From NCBI GenBank assembly GCA_008933705.1, contig WBUN01000015.1, forward strand, positions 22,747-86,746: a DNA stretch of 64,000 nucleotides, written 5' to 3'. The position numbers and the translations under genes were made by a program. This document shows, piece after piece, positions 17,242 through 27,869 of the stretch (the stretch's first letter is position 1; the number at the start of each line of letters is the position of its first letter). The notes beneath the pieces are model-generated. The model made no database searches. It was given only the letters and a program-made list of their open reading frames with translations, and was not told the DNA's origin. This DNA comes from Hyphomicrobiaceae bacterium (GTDB lineage: Bacteria > Pseudomonadota > Alphaproteobacteria > Rhizobiales > Hyphomicrobiaceae).

Positions 17242-17673
17242 TCAAGCCTCCACCGAGGTCGTCGTCTCGAACGCGAAGCCTTCATCGGCCCAGCCCGTCA
17301 TGCCGCCTAGCATCACCTTCACCGGTCGGCCGAGCGCGGACAGCTTGAGAGCTGCCCGATCCGCACCGTTGCAGTGCGGACCCGCGCAATAAACCACGAA
17401 CAGCGTGTCGTGCGGCCATCCCATCATACGCTCGGCAGTGATGTCGGCATGCGGAAGGCTGACGGCGCCGGGCACATGCGTCCTTGCGTAGGCGGCGCGG
17501 CTGCGCACGTCGAGCAGCACGAAATCATGGGGGCCGTTCTTCAGCGACTGATGCACGTCCCAGCAATCGGTCTCAAGCGCGAGCTTGCGCGCGAAGTGAC
17601 GGGCGGCATCGGAGGGAGCGGCCGCGTCGATGGCAGCCACCAGGCTTCGGCGGGGTGTCTCTTGCGTGGGCAT
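17242..17673 (-). CDS. rhodanese-domain protein
   Basis: This is a 143-residue single-domain rhodanese. The block FVLLDVRSRAAYARTHVPGA is the conserved CH2A region. The persulfide-carrying Cys96 sits in VVYCAGPHCNGADRA, and MLGGMTGWADEG closes the domain. It transfers sulfane sulfur. The ATG at 17673 is preceded by GGAGGT seven bases away. An unusual AT-rich palindrome lies 49-64 bases upstream. It is downstream of pepA on the same strand but separated by 131 AT-rich bases, so it is probably an independent unit. Confidence 0.88.
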   Translation of the reverse strand: MPTQETPRRSLVAAIDAAAPSDAARHFARKLALETDCWDVHQSLKNGPHDFVLLDVRSRAAYARTHVPGAVSLPHADITAERMMGWPHDTLFVVYCAGPHCNGADRAALKLSALGRPVKVMLGGMTGWADEGFAFETTTSVEA

Positions 17674-17721
17674 TGCTTCACCTCCGATTCGTACGGACAC
17701 CTATGTGGCTAGGCTCATTCG

Positions 17722-17737
17722 CATAATATATATTATG
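17722..17737. promoter_or_regulatory. perfect 16-bp AT-rich palindrome upstream of the rhodanese gene
   Basis: CATAATATATATTATG is a perfect inverted repeat with no spacer. It sits in the most AT-rich stretch of the region (about 17716-17785), between the pepA stop and the rhodanese start. On the minus strand it lies where a -10 region could be. The composition resembles operators of ArsR/SmtB-type repressors such as the sulfur-sensing BigR/SqrR group, but no such regulator is adjacent. Promoter or operator function is an inference. Confidence 0.45.
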
Positions 17738-17804
17738 GAAAATAACGAGACTTATATCTTATGAAACAGGGTAATATGCTACCAAGTCAGGCGGGGTATC
17801 CCGG

Positions 17805-19331
17805 TCATTTTTCCTGCTTCTCGTAGTTGTCCGCAACCAGGCGATCGAGCAACCGCACGCCCCAGCCCGAGCCCCAGCTCGGGTTGATCTCGTTGCGGGT
17901 GGAGTCCATGGCCGTGCCGGCGACATCCAGATGCGCCCACGGCGTATCCTTGATGAAGCGCTGCAGGAAATGCGCGGCCGTGATGGATCCGGCATGCCGG
18001 CCGCCGATGTTCTTCATGTCGGCGTTCTTGCTGTCGATGAGCTTGTCGTACGCCTTGGCCATCGGCATGCGCCACACTTTCTCGCCGGTCGCCTCCCCTG
18101 CCGCGGCCAACTCGGCGGCAAGGCGGTCGTCGTTGGAGAAGAGCCCTGCGTACTCCTTGCCGAGCGCAACCAGGATGGCGCCGGTCAGGGTGGCAAGATC
18201 GACGATGAAGCGCGGCTTGAACCGCTCCTGCGCGTACCAGAGCACATCGGCCAGGAGGAGCCGGCCCTCGGCATCGGTATTGAGCACCTCGATGGTCTGG
18301 CCGGACATGCTGGTGACGATGTCGCCCGGCCGCTGAGCCGAGCCCGACGGCATATTCTCGGTGAGGCCGATGAGGCCGACTGCGTTGACGGCCGCCTTGC
18401 GCGTCGCGAGCGCCAGCATGAGGCCGGCGACGCAGGCAGCGCCGCCCATGTCGCCCTTCATGTCCTCCATGCCGGCAGCCGGCTTCATGGAGATGCCGCC
18501 GGTGTCGAAGCACACGCCCTTGCCGACGAAACACAGCGTCTTGGCGCGCTTGGATTTGGCGCCGTGCCACTGCAGGACGACCACGCGGGAGGGGCGCTCG
18601 CTGCCCCGGCCGACTGCCAACAGCGCATTCATCTTCAGCGCCTCGAGCTGGTCCTCGTCGAGGATTTCGACCTCGATGCCTGCACGGGCGAGATCGCGCA
18701 TGCGCTCGGCGAACTCGACGGGGCCCAGCACGTTGGCCGGCTCGTTGACGAGGTCGCGGGCGAGGAACATGCCGTCCGCGATCGCCTTGCGGCTCGCAAA
18801 CGCTTTGGCCGCTGCATCCGGCTTAGGGCATTGAATGATGATCTTGCGCAACCCGTCACGCACCTCGGCCTCGGCGCCGTCCTCCGTCGGCTTGCGGGTC
18901 TGGTACTTCCTGAACGCGTAGCTTCTGAGCAGAGCGCCGAAAGCCAGATCAGCCGCGAAGGTGTCGGCGCTGACCTCGCCCGCGTCCGCAGGGTCGGCGA
19001 CGAGGGTCGCGCTGTCGCCTTTGCGCGCGTTGATCTGCGCGAAGGCATAGCCGCCGAGCAGCAGCCGGTCGGTCTCCTTCGGCGCCCGGCCCGTGCCGAC
19101 CAGCAGCAGCCGCTGCGTGTCCAACCCGGCGGGAGCCAGGATCTCGATTGCCGTCTTCGCCTTGCCCATGAAGTCGGCGGCACCGGCGGCCTTCCTGAGC
19201 GCACCCTTCGCCCGTTCATCGAACCCTCGCGCCACGCTGCCGAGCGCCAGATCCTGCCCCGCCAGCAGCACGACGGTTCCAACCGGCGCCGCCGTCAGGG
19301 GGGCGAACTCAATCTGCAGAGGCTCAGGCAT
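17805..19331 (-). CDS. pepA: leucyl aminopeptidase (M17)
   Basis: This is a 508-residue M17 aminopeptidase. The signature [12 protein letters not shown] and the metal- and base-binding [14 protein letters not shown] are complete, with [11 protein letters not shown] following. The N-terminal regulatory domain is present (about residues 1-170). It removes N-terminal residues from peptides in the cytoplasm with two metal ions and forms hexamers in the family. The start at 19331 ([12 protein letters not shown]) was chosen over a ten-residue extension. The ribosome binding site is weak. Confidence 0.93.
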   Translation of the reverse strand: MPEPLQIEFAPLTAAPVGTVVLLAGQDLALGSVARGFDERAKGALRKAAGAADFMGKAKTAIEILAPAGLDTQRLLLVGTGRAPKETDRLLLGGYAFAQINARKGDSATLVADPADAGEVSADTFAADLAFGALLRSYAFRKYQTRKPTEDGAEAEVRDGLRKIIIQCPKPDAAAKAFASRKAIADGMFLARDLVNEPANVLGPVEFAERMRDLARAGIEVEILDEDQLEALKMNALLAVGRGSERPSRVVVLQWHGAKSKRAKTLCFVGKGVCFDTGGISMKPAAGMEDMKGDMGGAACVAGLMLALATRKAAVNAVGLIGLTENMPSGSAQRPGDIVTSMSGQTIEVLNTDAEGRLLLADVLWYAQERFKPRFIVDLATLTGAILVALGKEYAGLFSNDDRLAAELAAAGEATGEKVWRMPMAKAYDKLIDSKNADMKNIGGRHAGSITAAHFLQRFIKDTPWAHLDVAGTAMDSTRNEINPSWGSGWGVRLLDRLVADNYEKQEK

Positions 19332-19539
19332 GTTGCGGCTTCCAGCATGGGTTGCAGGCACGCCTTAACGGGCGCTCGATGTCCCGTCCGCCAATGGTGG
19401 CCCCGGCACATGCGCGGCGGACGATGCCGAGCACCCAGGAACGGAAGGGCTGGCAACAATAGACGGTGGACGGCGAAGAGCAAGCCGGCCCGGCAGGCAC
19501 ACGGCTCTTCGGCGGGACCGGGCCCGCGCAGGCCGACCG

Positions 19540-20070
19540 TCAGAGAACGATTTGCGCCGGCATCATGATCCTGCGCACCTGCTTCGTGGCTTCGAGCTCC
19601 TTCAGAGGATCGAACCGGCGCAAGGCGCCGAAGCTGAGACCTGTCAGGCTTTCGACATCCTTGATCGCGCGCTGATGAACGCGCGCGACCTCCCGGACCT
19701 TGGGCAGCGGCGTCACCCTCTCCTCCAGGTCGACGATCTGATCGCTCTGGTCGAGAACGAAGGCCGTCGCAGCCTGCGTGCCGTCCGACTTCTTGTAGAC
19801 GATCACCTTCCAGAAGCGCGCCGGGATGAGCCATGGCCCACCCGGCTTGTCAGCCCGATACTCGAGATCGTCGCCGAAAACCGGCCCGGTGAAGACGGAA
19901 ATCTTGTGATCGCTCGGATAGACGGGTACGGCAGCACCGTTTCGGCGGCCGGACGAAGACGCTGCGCGCCCTGCCGCGCGCGGTCCTGCGATCACGGCTT
20001 CCTCGGCGGTCCCGAGCTTCTTGGCGCGAACCGTTGCGCGTGGCGCAATCATGCCTCGTTCTGCAATCAT
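19540..20070 (-). pseudogene. C-terminal remnant of a DNA/RNA non-specific endonuclease (NUC1 family)
   Basis: Residues ~55-170 of this frame (KISVFTGPVFGDD, IPARFWKVIVYKK, TAFVLDQSDQI, then VESLTGLSF) match the C-terminal half of NUC1/EndoG-type secreted nucleases. The N-terminal half with the catalytic DRGH and the following Asn-rich metal site is absent. The first ~50 residues are an unrelated Arg/Ala-rich stretch, and no matching segment is visible upstream in any minus-strand frame. It is therefore probably a truncated, inactive fragment. A divergent full gene with an unusual N-terminus is less likely. It lies beside a lower-GC lipoprotein gene. Confidence 0.6.
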
Positions 20071-20316
20071 TGCCCGACTCTCAAATAGCTGCGGCGGGTG
20101 AAGATCAAAATGCAGGTACGACGAAAATCAAAAGGCGATATGGCGCGCAAAGGACGCGCAGGCCTTGATTGCTGGCCGCCGTGGCCCGCAAGAAATGCGA
20201 GCCGACTGTGACATGCCCGTCACAGCCCGGCTCAACCCCTTCGTGTAGCCTACATTCTGTGTGCGCCCTGTTTTCGAGCCTGGGCCAAAATGGTTGTTGT
20301 GCGTTGGGGATTTTCG

Positions 20317-21702
20317 ATGTCTTGCATGCGGCGTATCCAGCTTTGGTCTGTGATTGCATCTGGCGTCTTGGTACTCACCGCCTGCTCAGAGTTTTATCCC
20401 CGATTTGACAGCCCGCTGAACCCGGATATCCGCGAACTACGCTCTGTTGAGGTCATCGATGGTGTCAAGTGTGCGATAACAGGCTTCCTGCGGGATCGGG
20501 CCGTCAAGGTAACCGAAAGAGCGATCCTGGAAGCGCGCACCCATCAGTGCCGCACCGACGGAAGCAATTGGTCCATCGTCTTCCTGAAGCGAGCCCAACC
20601 GAAGGACAAGGATTGCACGAGAGCGAATAAGCCGGAGGATGTCACGCCGCTCGAGTGCAATCCGACCTACTATGCGTGGGCTTATGAGAGGTATCAGAAG
20701 GCGGGCAAGAAGCATATCGCAACCGGCACGAGCTGTGTCCCAAACGGGGGGTGTCTTCCCGGCACTATACCCAGAGGTAACGGGACTTGCGTCGTCAGCG
20801 ACGACAGCCGCTTTGCAATAGACCCCAACAATAATGCCACCATAGAGCTTACGCTGACGTCGAACAATACCGGTGGAATTCACTACACTCGACTTGACGC
20901 TGAGCACTTCGGATGGCTCGAGCGATTCATTGCGCCGGGCGGCGTTCCGGCTGGAACGCCCTTCCCCCAGCTCGAGGCAAAGTCGAAGGGATCCAACGTC
21001 GTCGCCGTGAAGCTCATCATGCCGCAGAGTCCCTATATCAAGGAACGCTCGCCGGAGAAGACGCATCCGCACATAGCCCGCGATATCGAGAAGATCAACG
21101 AGAAGATACGCTTGGCCGTTTTTGAGGATGCGGAAAAGAAGAGGCTGAAACTCATGCTGCCCGAGGCGATGCAGTCTTTTGTTGGCGACATTGGTGCGCC
21201 GCCCGCTGCAAGAGAGCCCGTCGCTTACACCCCTCAAGCTCTCAGCGCGCTCGCCAACGAGGAGAATGCGGAATTCATGGACAAGTGCACCGACCGAAAG
21301 ATCGATTTTGTCGCGCTCAAGCGATTGATCGAAAAGTTTGTAACCGAGAAAGAGGACCTCATGTTCAGGGGGTCGCCTGATGTGTTCCTCGATGAGCTGG
21401 TGTTGACGACTTCTTTTCAGATAACGCTCGATGCTTCGGCGGGCACGTACCACATCTTTCGCTTCTTCCCCGTGCTGGTGCCGCCGACAGTCAAATTGAA
21501 TCCCGACCACACCAATCAGTTGAAGATTACGTTCCGCGGGGTGAAGGGCCGAGGAAGCCCGAGAAACCGCGAGGCGATCCGTCAAAGATGCCTGACAAGA
21601 CTTCAGGGAGTGCCCGGAGCCAGCTCGGAATGCGATAGGCCCAGCACGCTCATGCTCGAGAGCGTCATCGAGGCGGTCGAGTCAAACAAGGCGGGTGGTT
21701 GA
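20317..21702 (+). CDS. predicted lipoprotein, unknown, compositionally atypical
   Basis: This is a 461-residue protein with a lipoprotein signal: basic MRRIQLW, hydrophobic SVIASGVLVL, and lipobox LTAC with Cys23. The mature part has several Cys (TSCVPNGGCLPG, NGTCVV) and a beta-rich C-terminal region (YHIFRFFPVLVPPTVKL). The ATG at 20317 has GGGGA seven bases upstream. Base composition is visibly lower in GC and richer in AT-ending codons than its neighbours, suggesting transfer. I recognise no domain. It converges on ntrC with seven bases between. Confidence 0.7.
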   Translation: MSCMRRIQLWSVIASGVLVLTACSEFYPRFDSPLNPDIRELRSVEVIDGVKCAITGFLRDRAVKVTERAILEARTHQCRTDGSNWSIVFLKRAQPKDKDCTRANKPEDVTPLECNPTYYAWAYERYQKAGKKHIATGTSCVPNGGCLPGTIPRGNGTCVVSDDSRFAIDPNNNATIELTLTSNNTGGIHYTRLDAEHFGWLERFIAPGGVPAGTPFPQLEAKSKGSNVVAVKLIMPQSPYIKERSPEKTHPHIARDIEKINEKIRLAVFEDAEKKRLKLMLPEAMQSFVGDIGAPPAAREPVAYTPQALSALANEENAEFMDKCTDRKIDFVALKRLIEKFVTEKEDLMFRGSPDVFLDELVLTTSFQITLDASAGTYHIFRFFPVLVPPTVKLNPDHTNQLKITFRGVKGRGSPRNREAIRQRCLTRLQGVPGASSECDRPSTLMLESVIEAVESNKAGG

Positions 21703-21709
21703 GCCACCC

Positions 21710-23155
<1,446 letters not shown>

Positions 23156-23171
23156 GGGCTTTCCTTACCTG

Positions 23172-24305
23172 CTATTTGTTGCGCAGCTGCTTTTCCTGCA
23201 GCGGCAGCAGCACGCGGAAGACCGTCCGCTTCGGATCCGATTCGCATTCGATGACCCCGCCGTGGTCGCCGATGATCTTGGCGACAAGGGCAAGGCCCAG
23301 GCCCGTGCCCGTCCGCTTCGTGGTGACGAAGGGATCGAACAGATGGGGCTTGAGCTGCTCGGGCACGCCTGGCCCGCTGTCCTCCACCTCGATCATCAAC
23401 GGCAGGCTGACGCGGGCATTGCTGCCCGGCACCGACAGGCGCACGCCGGGGCGGAACGCCGTGCGCAGCACGATGCGCCCCGCTTCCCTGCCCTCCTCGA
23501 TGGCCTCGGCGGCATTCTTGACCAGATTGAGGAACGCCTGGATGAGCTTGTCACGGTTGCCCGCCACCGGGGGCAGCGAGGGATCGAAGTCGACGCTGAT
23601 CTTGATCTTCTCGGCAAAGCCGGTCTCGGCCAGCCGTTTGACGTGATCGAGCACGGAATGGATGTTCACCGGCTCGGTTCCGAGCGGACGCTCGTCGCCA
23701 AACACCTCCATGCGATCGACGAGCGTGCGGATGCGGTCCGTCTCCGTGCAGATGAGTTGGGTCAGCGCGCGGTCCTCGTCCTTGAGGCCGGGCTCCAGGA
23801 GCTGGGCCGCGCCGCGGATGCCCGACAGCGGGTTCTTGATCTCGTGCGCCAGCACGGCGGCCATGCCCGACACCGAGCGCGCCGCTGCGCGATGCGTGAG
23901 CTGGCGCTCGATCATCTGCGCCATGGAGCGCTGCTGCAGCATCAACACGATCAGGCCCGGCTGCTCGGGCACCGGCCCGCCGAATACGTCGACCAGCCGG
24001 TGCACACCGCTGCGCGGCAGCCCGACATCGACGCCGTACTCGTTGACGGTGACGCCCGAGCGCCGCACCTGGCCGACCAGGGCGGCGAGGGGGCTGGAGA
24101 AGGCGATGATGTCGGGCAGCGTCTGGCGCTTCAGCATGCCCTGGCTGAGCGAGAAGAAGGATTCGGCGGCGGCATTCGCGTAGAGCACGCGGTCGTCGTC
24201 GCCGAGGACGAGAATCGGATGCGGCAGCGTGGCCAGCAGCAGGTCGTACTCGATGTGCCGGCGGGGGGTGGTGCCGACCCGCTCGCGTGTCGGTTCGGCG
24301 GTCAT
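23172..24305 (-). CDS. ntrB: nitrogen regulation sensor histidine kinase NtrB
   Basis: This is a 377-residue soluble histidine kinase. It has an N-terminal PAS-like domain (about residues 20-130), an H-box with His154 ([14 protein letters not shown]), an N-box ([10 protein letters not shown]), and G-boxes ([21 protein letters not shown]). There are no membrane segments, as expected for NtrB, which is controlled by PII. Its ATG overlaps the dusB stop (ATGA), so it is translationally coupled. A much longer in-frame open frame upstream lies on top of dusB and is not real. Confidence 0.96.
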   Translation of the reverse strand: MTAEPTRERVGTTPRRHIEYDLLLATLPHPILVLGDDDRVLYANAAAESFFSLSQGMLKRQTLPDIIAFSSPLAALVGQVRRSGVTVNEYGVDVGLPRSGVHRLVDVFGGPVPEQPGLIVLMLQQRSMAQMIERQLTHRAAARSVSGMAAVLAHEIKNPLSGIRGAAQLLEPGLKDEDRALTQLICTETDRIRTLVDRMEVFGDERPLGTEPVNIHSVLDHVKRLAETGFAEKIKISVDFDPSLPPVAGNRDKLIQAFLNLVKNAAEAIEEGREAGRIVLRTAFRPGVRLSVPGSNARVSLPLMIEVEDSGPGVPEQLKPHLFDPFVTTKRTGTGLGLALVAKIIGDHGGVIECESDPKRTVFRVLLPLQEKQLRNK

Positions 24306-25336
24306 GCGGCCATCTCCTGGGCCTCGGCGTAGTACGTGCGAATGCCCCCCAGCACCTCGGCGGCGCGCTCGGACGTGCAGAGCCGGCGGCGCCAGGCCTT
24401 TACGATGTCCGCACGCAGGCCGGTGACTGCCAGATACCAGCCGATGTGCTTGCGCGCGTTGCGCAGGCCATGATGCGTGCCCTCGTTGATGAGCATGGCC
24501 TCTACGTGCGCCAGCGCGATCGCGCCCTGCTCGGCGAGCGAGGGCGGACCGGGGTCGCGGCCCGTTTCCAGGAACGCCGCAATGCGGCCCGGCATCCACG
24601 GCGCGCCGTACGCGCCACGTCCGATCATGACCGCGTCCGCACCGGAGGCTTCGAGCGCCTGCCGCGCGGTGGCCGGATCGACGATATCGCCGTTGATGAC
24701 GACCGGAATGCGCACGGCCTCCTTGACCCGGCGCACGAACGCCCAGTCGGCCGCGCCCTTGAAGAACTGGCAGCGCGTGCGCGCATGCACGGTGATGAGG
24801 CGCACGCCGGCAGCCTCGGCGCGGCGCGCCAGCTCCGGCGCATTCAGGTTCGCCGCGTCCCAGCCGCTGCGCATCTTGAGCGTCACCGGCACGCGAACGG
24901 CGCCGATCGCGGCGTCGATCAGTCCGACGGCATGGTCGAGGTCGCGCATGAGCGCGGAGCCTGCCAGTTTGCCCGTGACCTCCCGCGCAGGACAGCCCAT
25001 ATTGATGTCGATGACATCGGCACCGAGGCCTGCGGCGATGCGCGCCCCTTCGGCCATCCAGCGCGCCTCGCGGCCGGCGAGTTGTATGACATACGGTGAC
25101 AGATCGCCGCCCTCGGCACGGCGGCGCGCGTCGTGGCGCTCGCGCGCGAGATGCTCGCTGGCAACCATCTCGGAGATGACGAGCCCTGCCCCCAACGACT
25201 GTGCCAGCCGGCGAAAGCTCAAATCCGTGACGCCCGACATCGGCGCCAGCAGTACGTTGTTGCGGAGGGCATGCGCGCCAATGCAAATGGGCTGCAGTAT
25301 TGCAGGGGAAGAGCCAGGATTGAGGCGTGTGCCCAT
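24302..25336 (-). CDS. dusB: tRNA-dihydrouridine synthase B
   Basis: This 344-residue flavoenzyme of the DUS family (formerly NifR3) reduces uridine in the tRNA D loop. APMSGVTD opens the barrel. [17 protein letters not shown] holds the catalytic Cys. The FMN-binding VVINGDI and [13 protein letters not shown] complete the site. It is the first gene of the dusB-ntrB-ntrC operon. A 7-5-7 inverted repeat lies in its upstream region. Confidence 0.95.
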   Translation of the reverse strand: MGTRLNPGSSPAILQPICIGAHALRNNVLLAPMSGVTDLSFRRLAQSLGAGLVISEMVASEHLARERHDARRRAEGGDLSPYVIQLAGREARWMAEGARIAAGLGADVIDINMGCPAREVTGKLAGSALMRDLDHAVGLIDAAIGAVRVPVTLKMRSGWDAANLNAPELARRAEAAGVRLITVHARTRCQFFKGAADWAFVRRVKEAVRIPVVINGDIVDPATARQALEASGADAVMIGRGAYGAPWMPGRIAAFLETGRDPGPPSLAEQGAIALAHVEAMLINEGTHHGLRNARKHIGWYLAVTGLRADIVKAWRRRLCTSERAAEVLGGIRTYYAEAQEMAA

Positions 25337-25500
25337 TTTCTAGGCGATTTCCAAAGATGCTCTAGTCTTGTGCAGACTAGCCTGCCGGATTTCATTTCGC
25401 AAGCGCGAAACGCACGAAAATCGGGCTTGTCCAGAGTTGTCGCATGCCCAGGCCCGTTATATGGAGGCGCGCAGCACCACATTTTGACCCCTGAGGCATC
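25337..25500. promoter_or_regulatory. dusB/ispDF divergent intergenic region with two inverted repeats
   Basis: This 164-base region must hold the promoters of the divergent dusB-ntrBC and ispDF units. It contains CTAGTCT-TGTGC-AGACTAG at 25362-25380 and TTTCGC-AAGC-GCGAAA at 25395-25410. A TTATAT at 25457-25462 could be a -10 for ispDF, but no -35 at correct spacing stands out. The repeats may be operators or hairpins; no protein can be assigned. Confidence 0.35.
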
Positions 25501-26679
25501 GTGAGAACTGCCGCGCTCATCGTTGCCGCCGGACGCGGTAGCCGCGCCTGCGGGCCGCTGCCCAAGCAGTATGCCCGGATCGGCGGACTGCCGGTGCTGG
25601 CCCGGGCGATGGCGGCCTTCGCGGACCATCCAGGCATCGATCTGATCCAGGTGGTGATCGGCGGGGGGGATGCCACCCTCTATAAGAGCGCAACCGCCAG
25701 CGCATCCGCCAAGCTGCTCGCGCCCGTGGAGGGCGGCGCGACCCGACAGGCCTCCGTGCGCAACGGCCTGCGGGCACTCAGGACCCACCAGCCCGGTCGC
25801 GTGCTCATCCACGACGGCGCACGGCCGTTCGTCTCGGCGGACATCATCGACAGGGTTCTTGCCGCATTGTCCGACGCCCCAGCCGCGATCGCTGCCGTGC
25901 CCCTGGCCGACACCGTGAAGAAGGAGGGACCGGATCGGCGTGTTGCGGCAACGCTCGAGCGGGCCGGCCTGTGGCGCGCACAGACGCCGCAGGGATTTGG
26001 CTTTGCCGACATTCTCGCCGCGCACGAAGCCGCGTACGCGGCCGGCCATGTCGACATGACGGACGATGCGGCAGTTGCCGAGTGGGCCGGCCTCCCCGTG
26101 GCGCTCGTTGCCGGCAGCGAAGCCAACCGCAAGCTCACCACAGCAGAGGATCTTGCCATGGCCGACCGCCTTTGCGCCGGCGCCCCCGACGTGCGCACCG
26201 GCAGCGGTTTCGATGTCCATCGCTTCACCGCGGGAGATCATGTCTGGCTGTGCGGCGTCAGAATCGCCCACACCCACGGCCTGGAGGGGCATTCCGATGC
26301 CGACGTCGGGTTGCATGCGCTCACCGACGCCCTGCTCGGCGCCATCGGCGACGGCGACATCGGCCAGCACTTCCCCAACACCGATCCGCGCTGGAAAGGC
26401 GCGCCCTCGCATCTGTTCCTGGCCGAGGCTGCCGAGCGCGTCCGCCGCCGCGGCGGCAACATCGGCAACGTCGACGTGACGCTGCTGTGCGAAGCACCCA
26501 AGATATCGCCGCACCGCGAGGCCATGCGGGCGCGCATCGCCCACATATTGGCAATGGATGTCGGCCGCGTCGGCGTGAAGGCGACGACCACGGAAGGCCT
26601 GGGCTTCACCGGCCGGCGTGAAGGCATTGCCGCGCTTGCTTCCGCAACCGTGATCATTGCGCCTCACCCATCCGCCTGA
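25501..26679 (+). CDS. ispDF: bifunctional 2-C-methyl-D-erythritol 4-phosphate cytidylyltransferase / 2,4-cyclodiphosphate synthase
   Basis: This is a 392-residue fusion of two non-consecutive steps of the methylerythritol phosphate isoprenoid pathway. The IspD domain (about 1-225) shows [15 protein letters not shown], and [11 protein letters not shown]. The IspF domain (about 235-392) shows the metal-binding [28 protein letters not shown], and the C-terminal [16 protein letters not shown]. IspD-IspF fusions are common in Alphaproteobacteria. It begins with GTG at 25501. It is divergent from dusB, as in many Hyphomicrobiales. Confidence 0.95.
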   Translation: MRTAALIVAAGRGSRACGPLPKQYARIGGLPVLARAMAAFADHPGIDLIQVVIGGGDATLYKSATASASAKLLAPVEGGATRQASVRNGLRALRTHQPGRVLIHDGARPFVSADIIDRVLAALSDAPAAIAAVPLADTVKKEGPDRRVAATLERAGLWRAQTPQGFGFADILAAHEAAYAAGHVDMTDDAAVAEWAGLPVALVAGSEANRKLTTAEDLAMADRLCAGAPDVRTGSGFDVHRFTAGDHVWLCGVRIAHTHGLEGHSDADVGLHALTDALLGAIGDGDIGQHFPNTDPRWKGAPSHLFLAEAAERVRRRGGNIGNVDVTLLCEAPKISPHREAMRARIAHILAMDVGRVGVKATTTEGLGFTGRREGIAALASATVIIAPHPSA

Positions 26680-26766
26680 ACGCGTCCCGGTTTGTTGCAA
26701 TCTCTCGCCGAATCAGCGCATTCAGTCGGCTAGAGGTTGTAGCTCACGGGCCAAGGGGGAACCCCC

Positions 26767-27246
26767 ATGAACATCATGACACCCGGTGTCGCGACCGCAC
26801 CCGCTGCCATCAGCGAGATTGCCGAAAGTACGTCGGCTGCATGCATCTCGACGCGCGTGCGCCAGCTCAGCCGCATCATCACGCGCGTCTATGACGATGC
26901 CTTGCGTCCGCTCGGCATCACCGCCAGCCAGTTCACGCTCCTCACGCAACTTGCCCAGCAGGACGGCATTACCGCGGTCGAGATCGGCCATACCCTCGAC
27001 ATCGAGAAGTCGACCCTGTCGCGCAACCTCAAGCGACTGCTGGCGCTTGGCCACATCACGATGGATCCGCCGGCCGGCCGTCGCGGCCGCGGGTTGCATC
27101 TGACGCCCAAGGGCGAATCGGTCATCTACAAGGCCTACCCTGTGTGGAAGGACGCGCAAACCAAGACCATCCGCATGATGGGGCCCGAGAGCCGCACCAC
27201 TCTGGACGGCCTGCTTACCCAGGCGGAGAAACTCGCCGCCGCCTGA
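26767..27246 (+). CDS. MarR-family transcriptional regulator
   Basis: This is a 159-residue winged-helix regulator. The core is [20 protein letters not shown], then [20 protein letters not shown] (recognition helix) and the wing [14 protein letters not shown]. The C-terminal helices supply the dimer. The ATG is preceded by AAGGGGGAACCCCC. GGGG and CCCC flanking GAAC could form a small hairpin over the ribosome binding site, which would dampen translation. An intrinsic terminator follows. Target and ligand are unknown. Confidence 0.88.
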   Translation: MNIMTPGVATAPAAISEIAESTSAACISTRVRQLSRIITRVYDDALRPLGITASQFTLLTQLAQQDGITAVEIGHTLDIEKSTLSRNLKRLLALGHITMDPPAGRRGRGLHLTPKGESVIYKAYPVWKDAQTKTIRMMGPESRTTLDGLLTQAEKLAAA

Positions 27247-27280
27247 GCTTCCCCTCTCTTTCCTCTCTCTTTATCCTTCA

Positions 27281-27316
27281 ACAGCGCACGTTGCCCAGCG
27301 TGCGCTGTCTTCTTTT
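27281..27316 (+). terminator. intrinsic terminator after the MarR gene
   Basis: A perfect 10-bp stem ACAGCGCACG/CGTGCGCTGT with an 8-base loop is followed by CTTCTTTT. It lies 35 bases after the MarR stop and just ahead of pncC, so pncC needs its own promoter or read-through. Confidence 0.85.
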
Positions 27317-27340
27317 GTGCGCCCAGCGGAGTCGGCACGG

Positions 27341-27832
27341 ATGTTCTCCTCCAAGCTCACGGATGACGCCGCGCAGTTGCTCGACGCCTGTCGACGCTGC
27401 AAGCTCAGGGTCGCTACGGCGGAAAGCTGTACTGGTGGGCTTATCGCCGGCCTGCTGACGGAGATTCCGGGCTCCTCCGACGTGGTCGAGCGGGGCTTCG
27501 TCACCTACTCCAACGAGGCCAAGGTGGAGATGCTCGGTGTGCCAGCCGATCTCATCCGCACCCATGGCGCCGTGAGCGAGGCCGTTGCCCGTGCCATGTC
27601 CGAAGGGGCGTTGGCCCATTCGCGCGCCGACATCGCGGTCGCAGTCACCGGGGTTGCCGGCCCAGGCGGTGGCAGCGCGGCAAAGCCCGTCGGGCTCGTG
27701 CATCTGGCTCTCGCGCGCACCGGCAGGCCGACGCAGCATCGCGAGCTGCGGTTGGGAGATATCGGGCGCGGCCCCGTCCGGCACGCGACCGTTGCCGCGG
27801 CGCTTGATCTTCTCCGAGAGGCCGTATGCTGA
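27341..27832 (+). CDS. pncC: nicotinamide-nucleotide amidase PncC (CinA C-terminal family)
   Basis: This 163-residue single-domain protein hydrolyses nicotinamide mononucleotide to nicotinate mononucleotide and ammonia (pyridine nucleotide recycling). The catalytic block [21 protein letters not shown] and the conserved [10 protein letters not shown] and [11 protein letters not shown] are all present. The CinA N-terminal domain is absent. In alphaproteobacteria this gene is often near ispDF, as here. The ATG at 27341 was preferred to a GTG at 27317; GGAG lies about ten bases upstream. Confidence 0.92.
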   Translation: MFSSKLTDDAAQLLDACRRCKLRVATAESCTGGLIAGLLTEIPGSSDVVERGFVTYSNEAKVEMLGVPADLIRTHGAVSEAVARAMSEGALAHSRADIAVAVTGVAGPGGGSAAKPVGLVHLALARTGRPTQHRELRLGDIGRGPVRHATVAAALDLLREAVC

Positions 27833-27869
27833 GGCGGCGATGCGGGGCAGCCTGCCGAAGCTCTGACGG

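Noticed and set aside
23172..25286. 704-residue minus-strand frame as a long NtrB
   Set aside because: The part beyond 24305 overlaps dusB in another frame; NtrB motifs begin only after the ATG at 24305.
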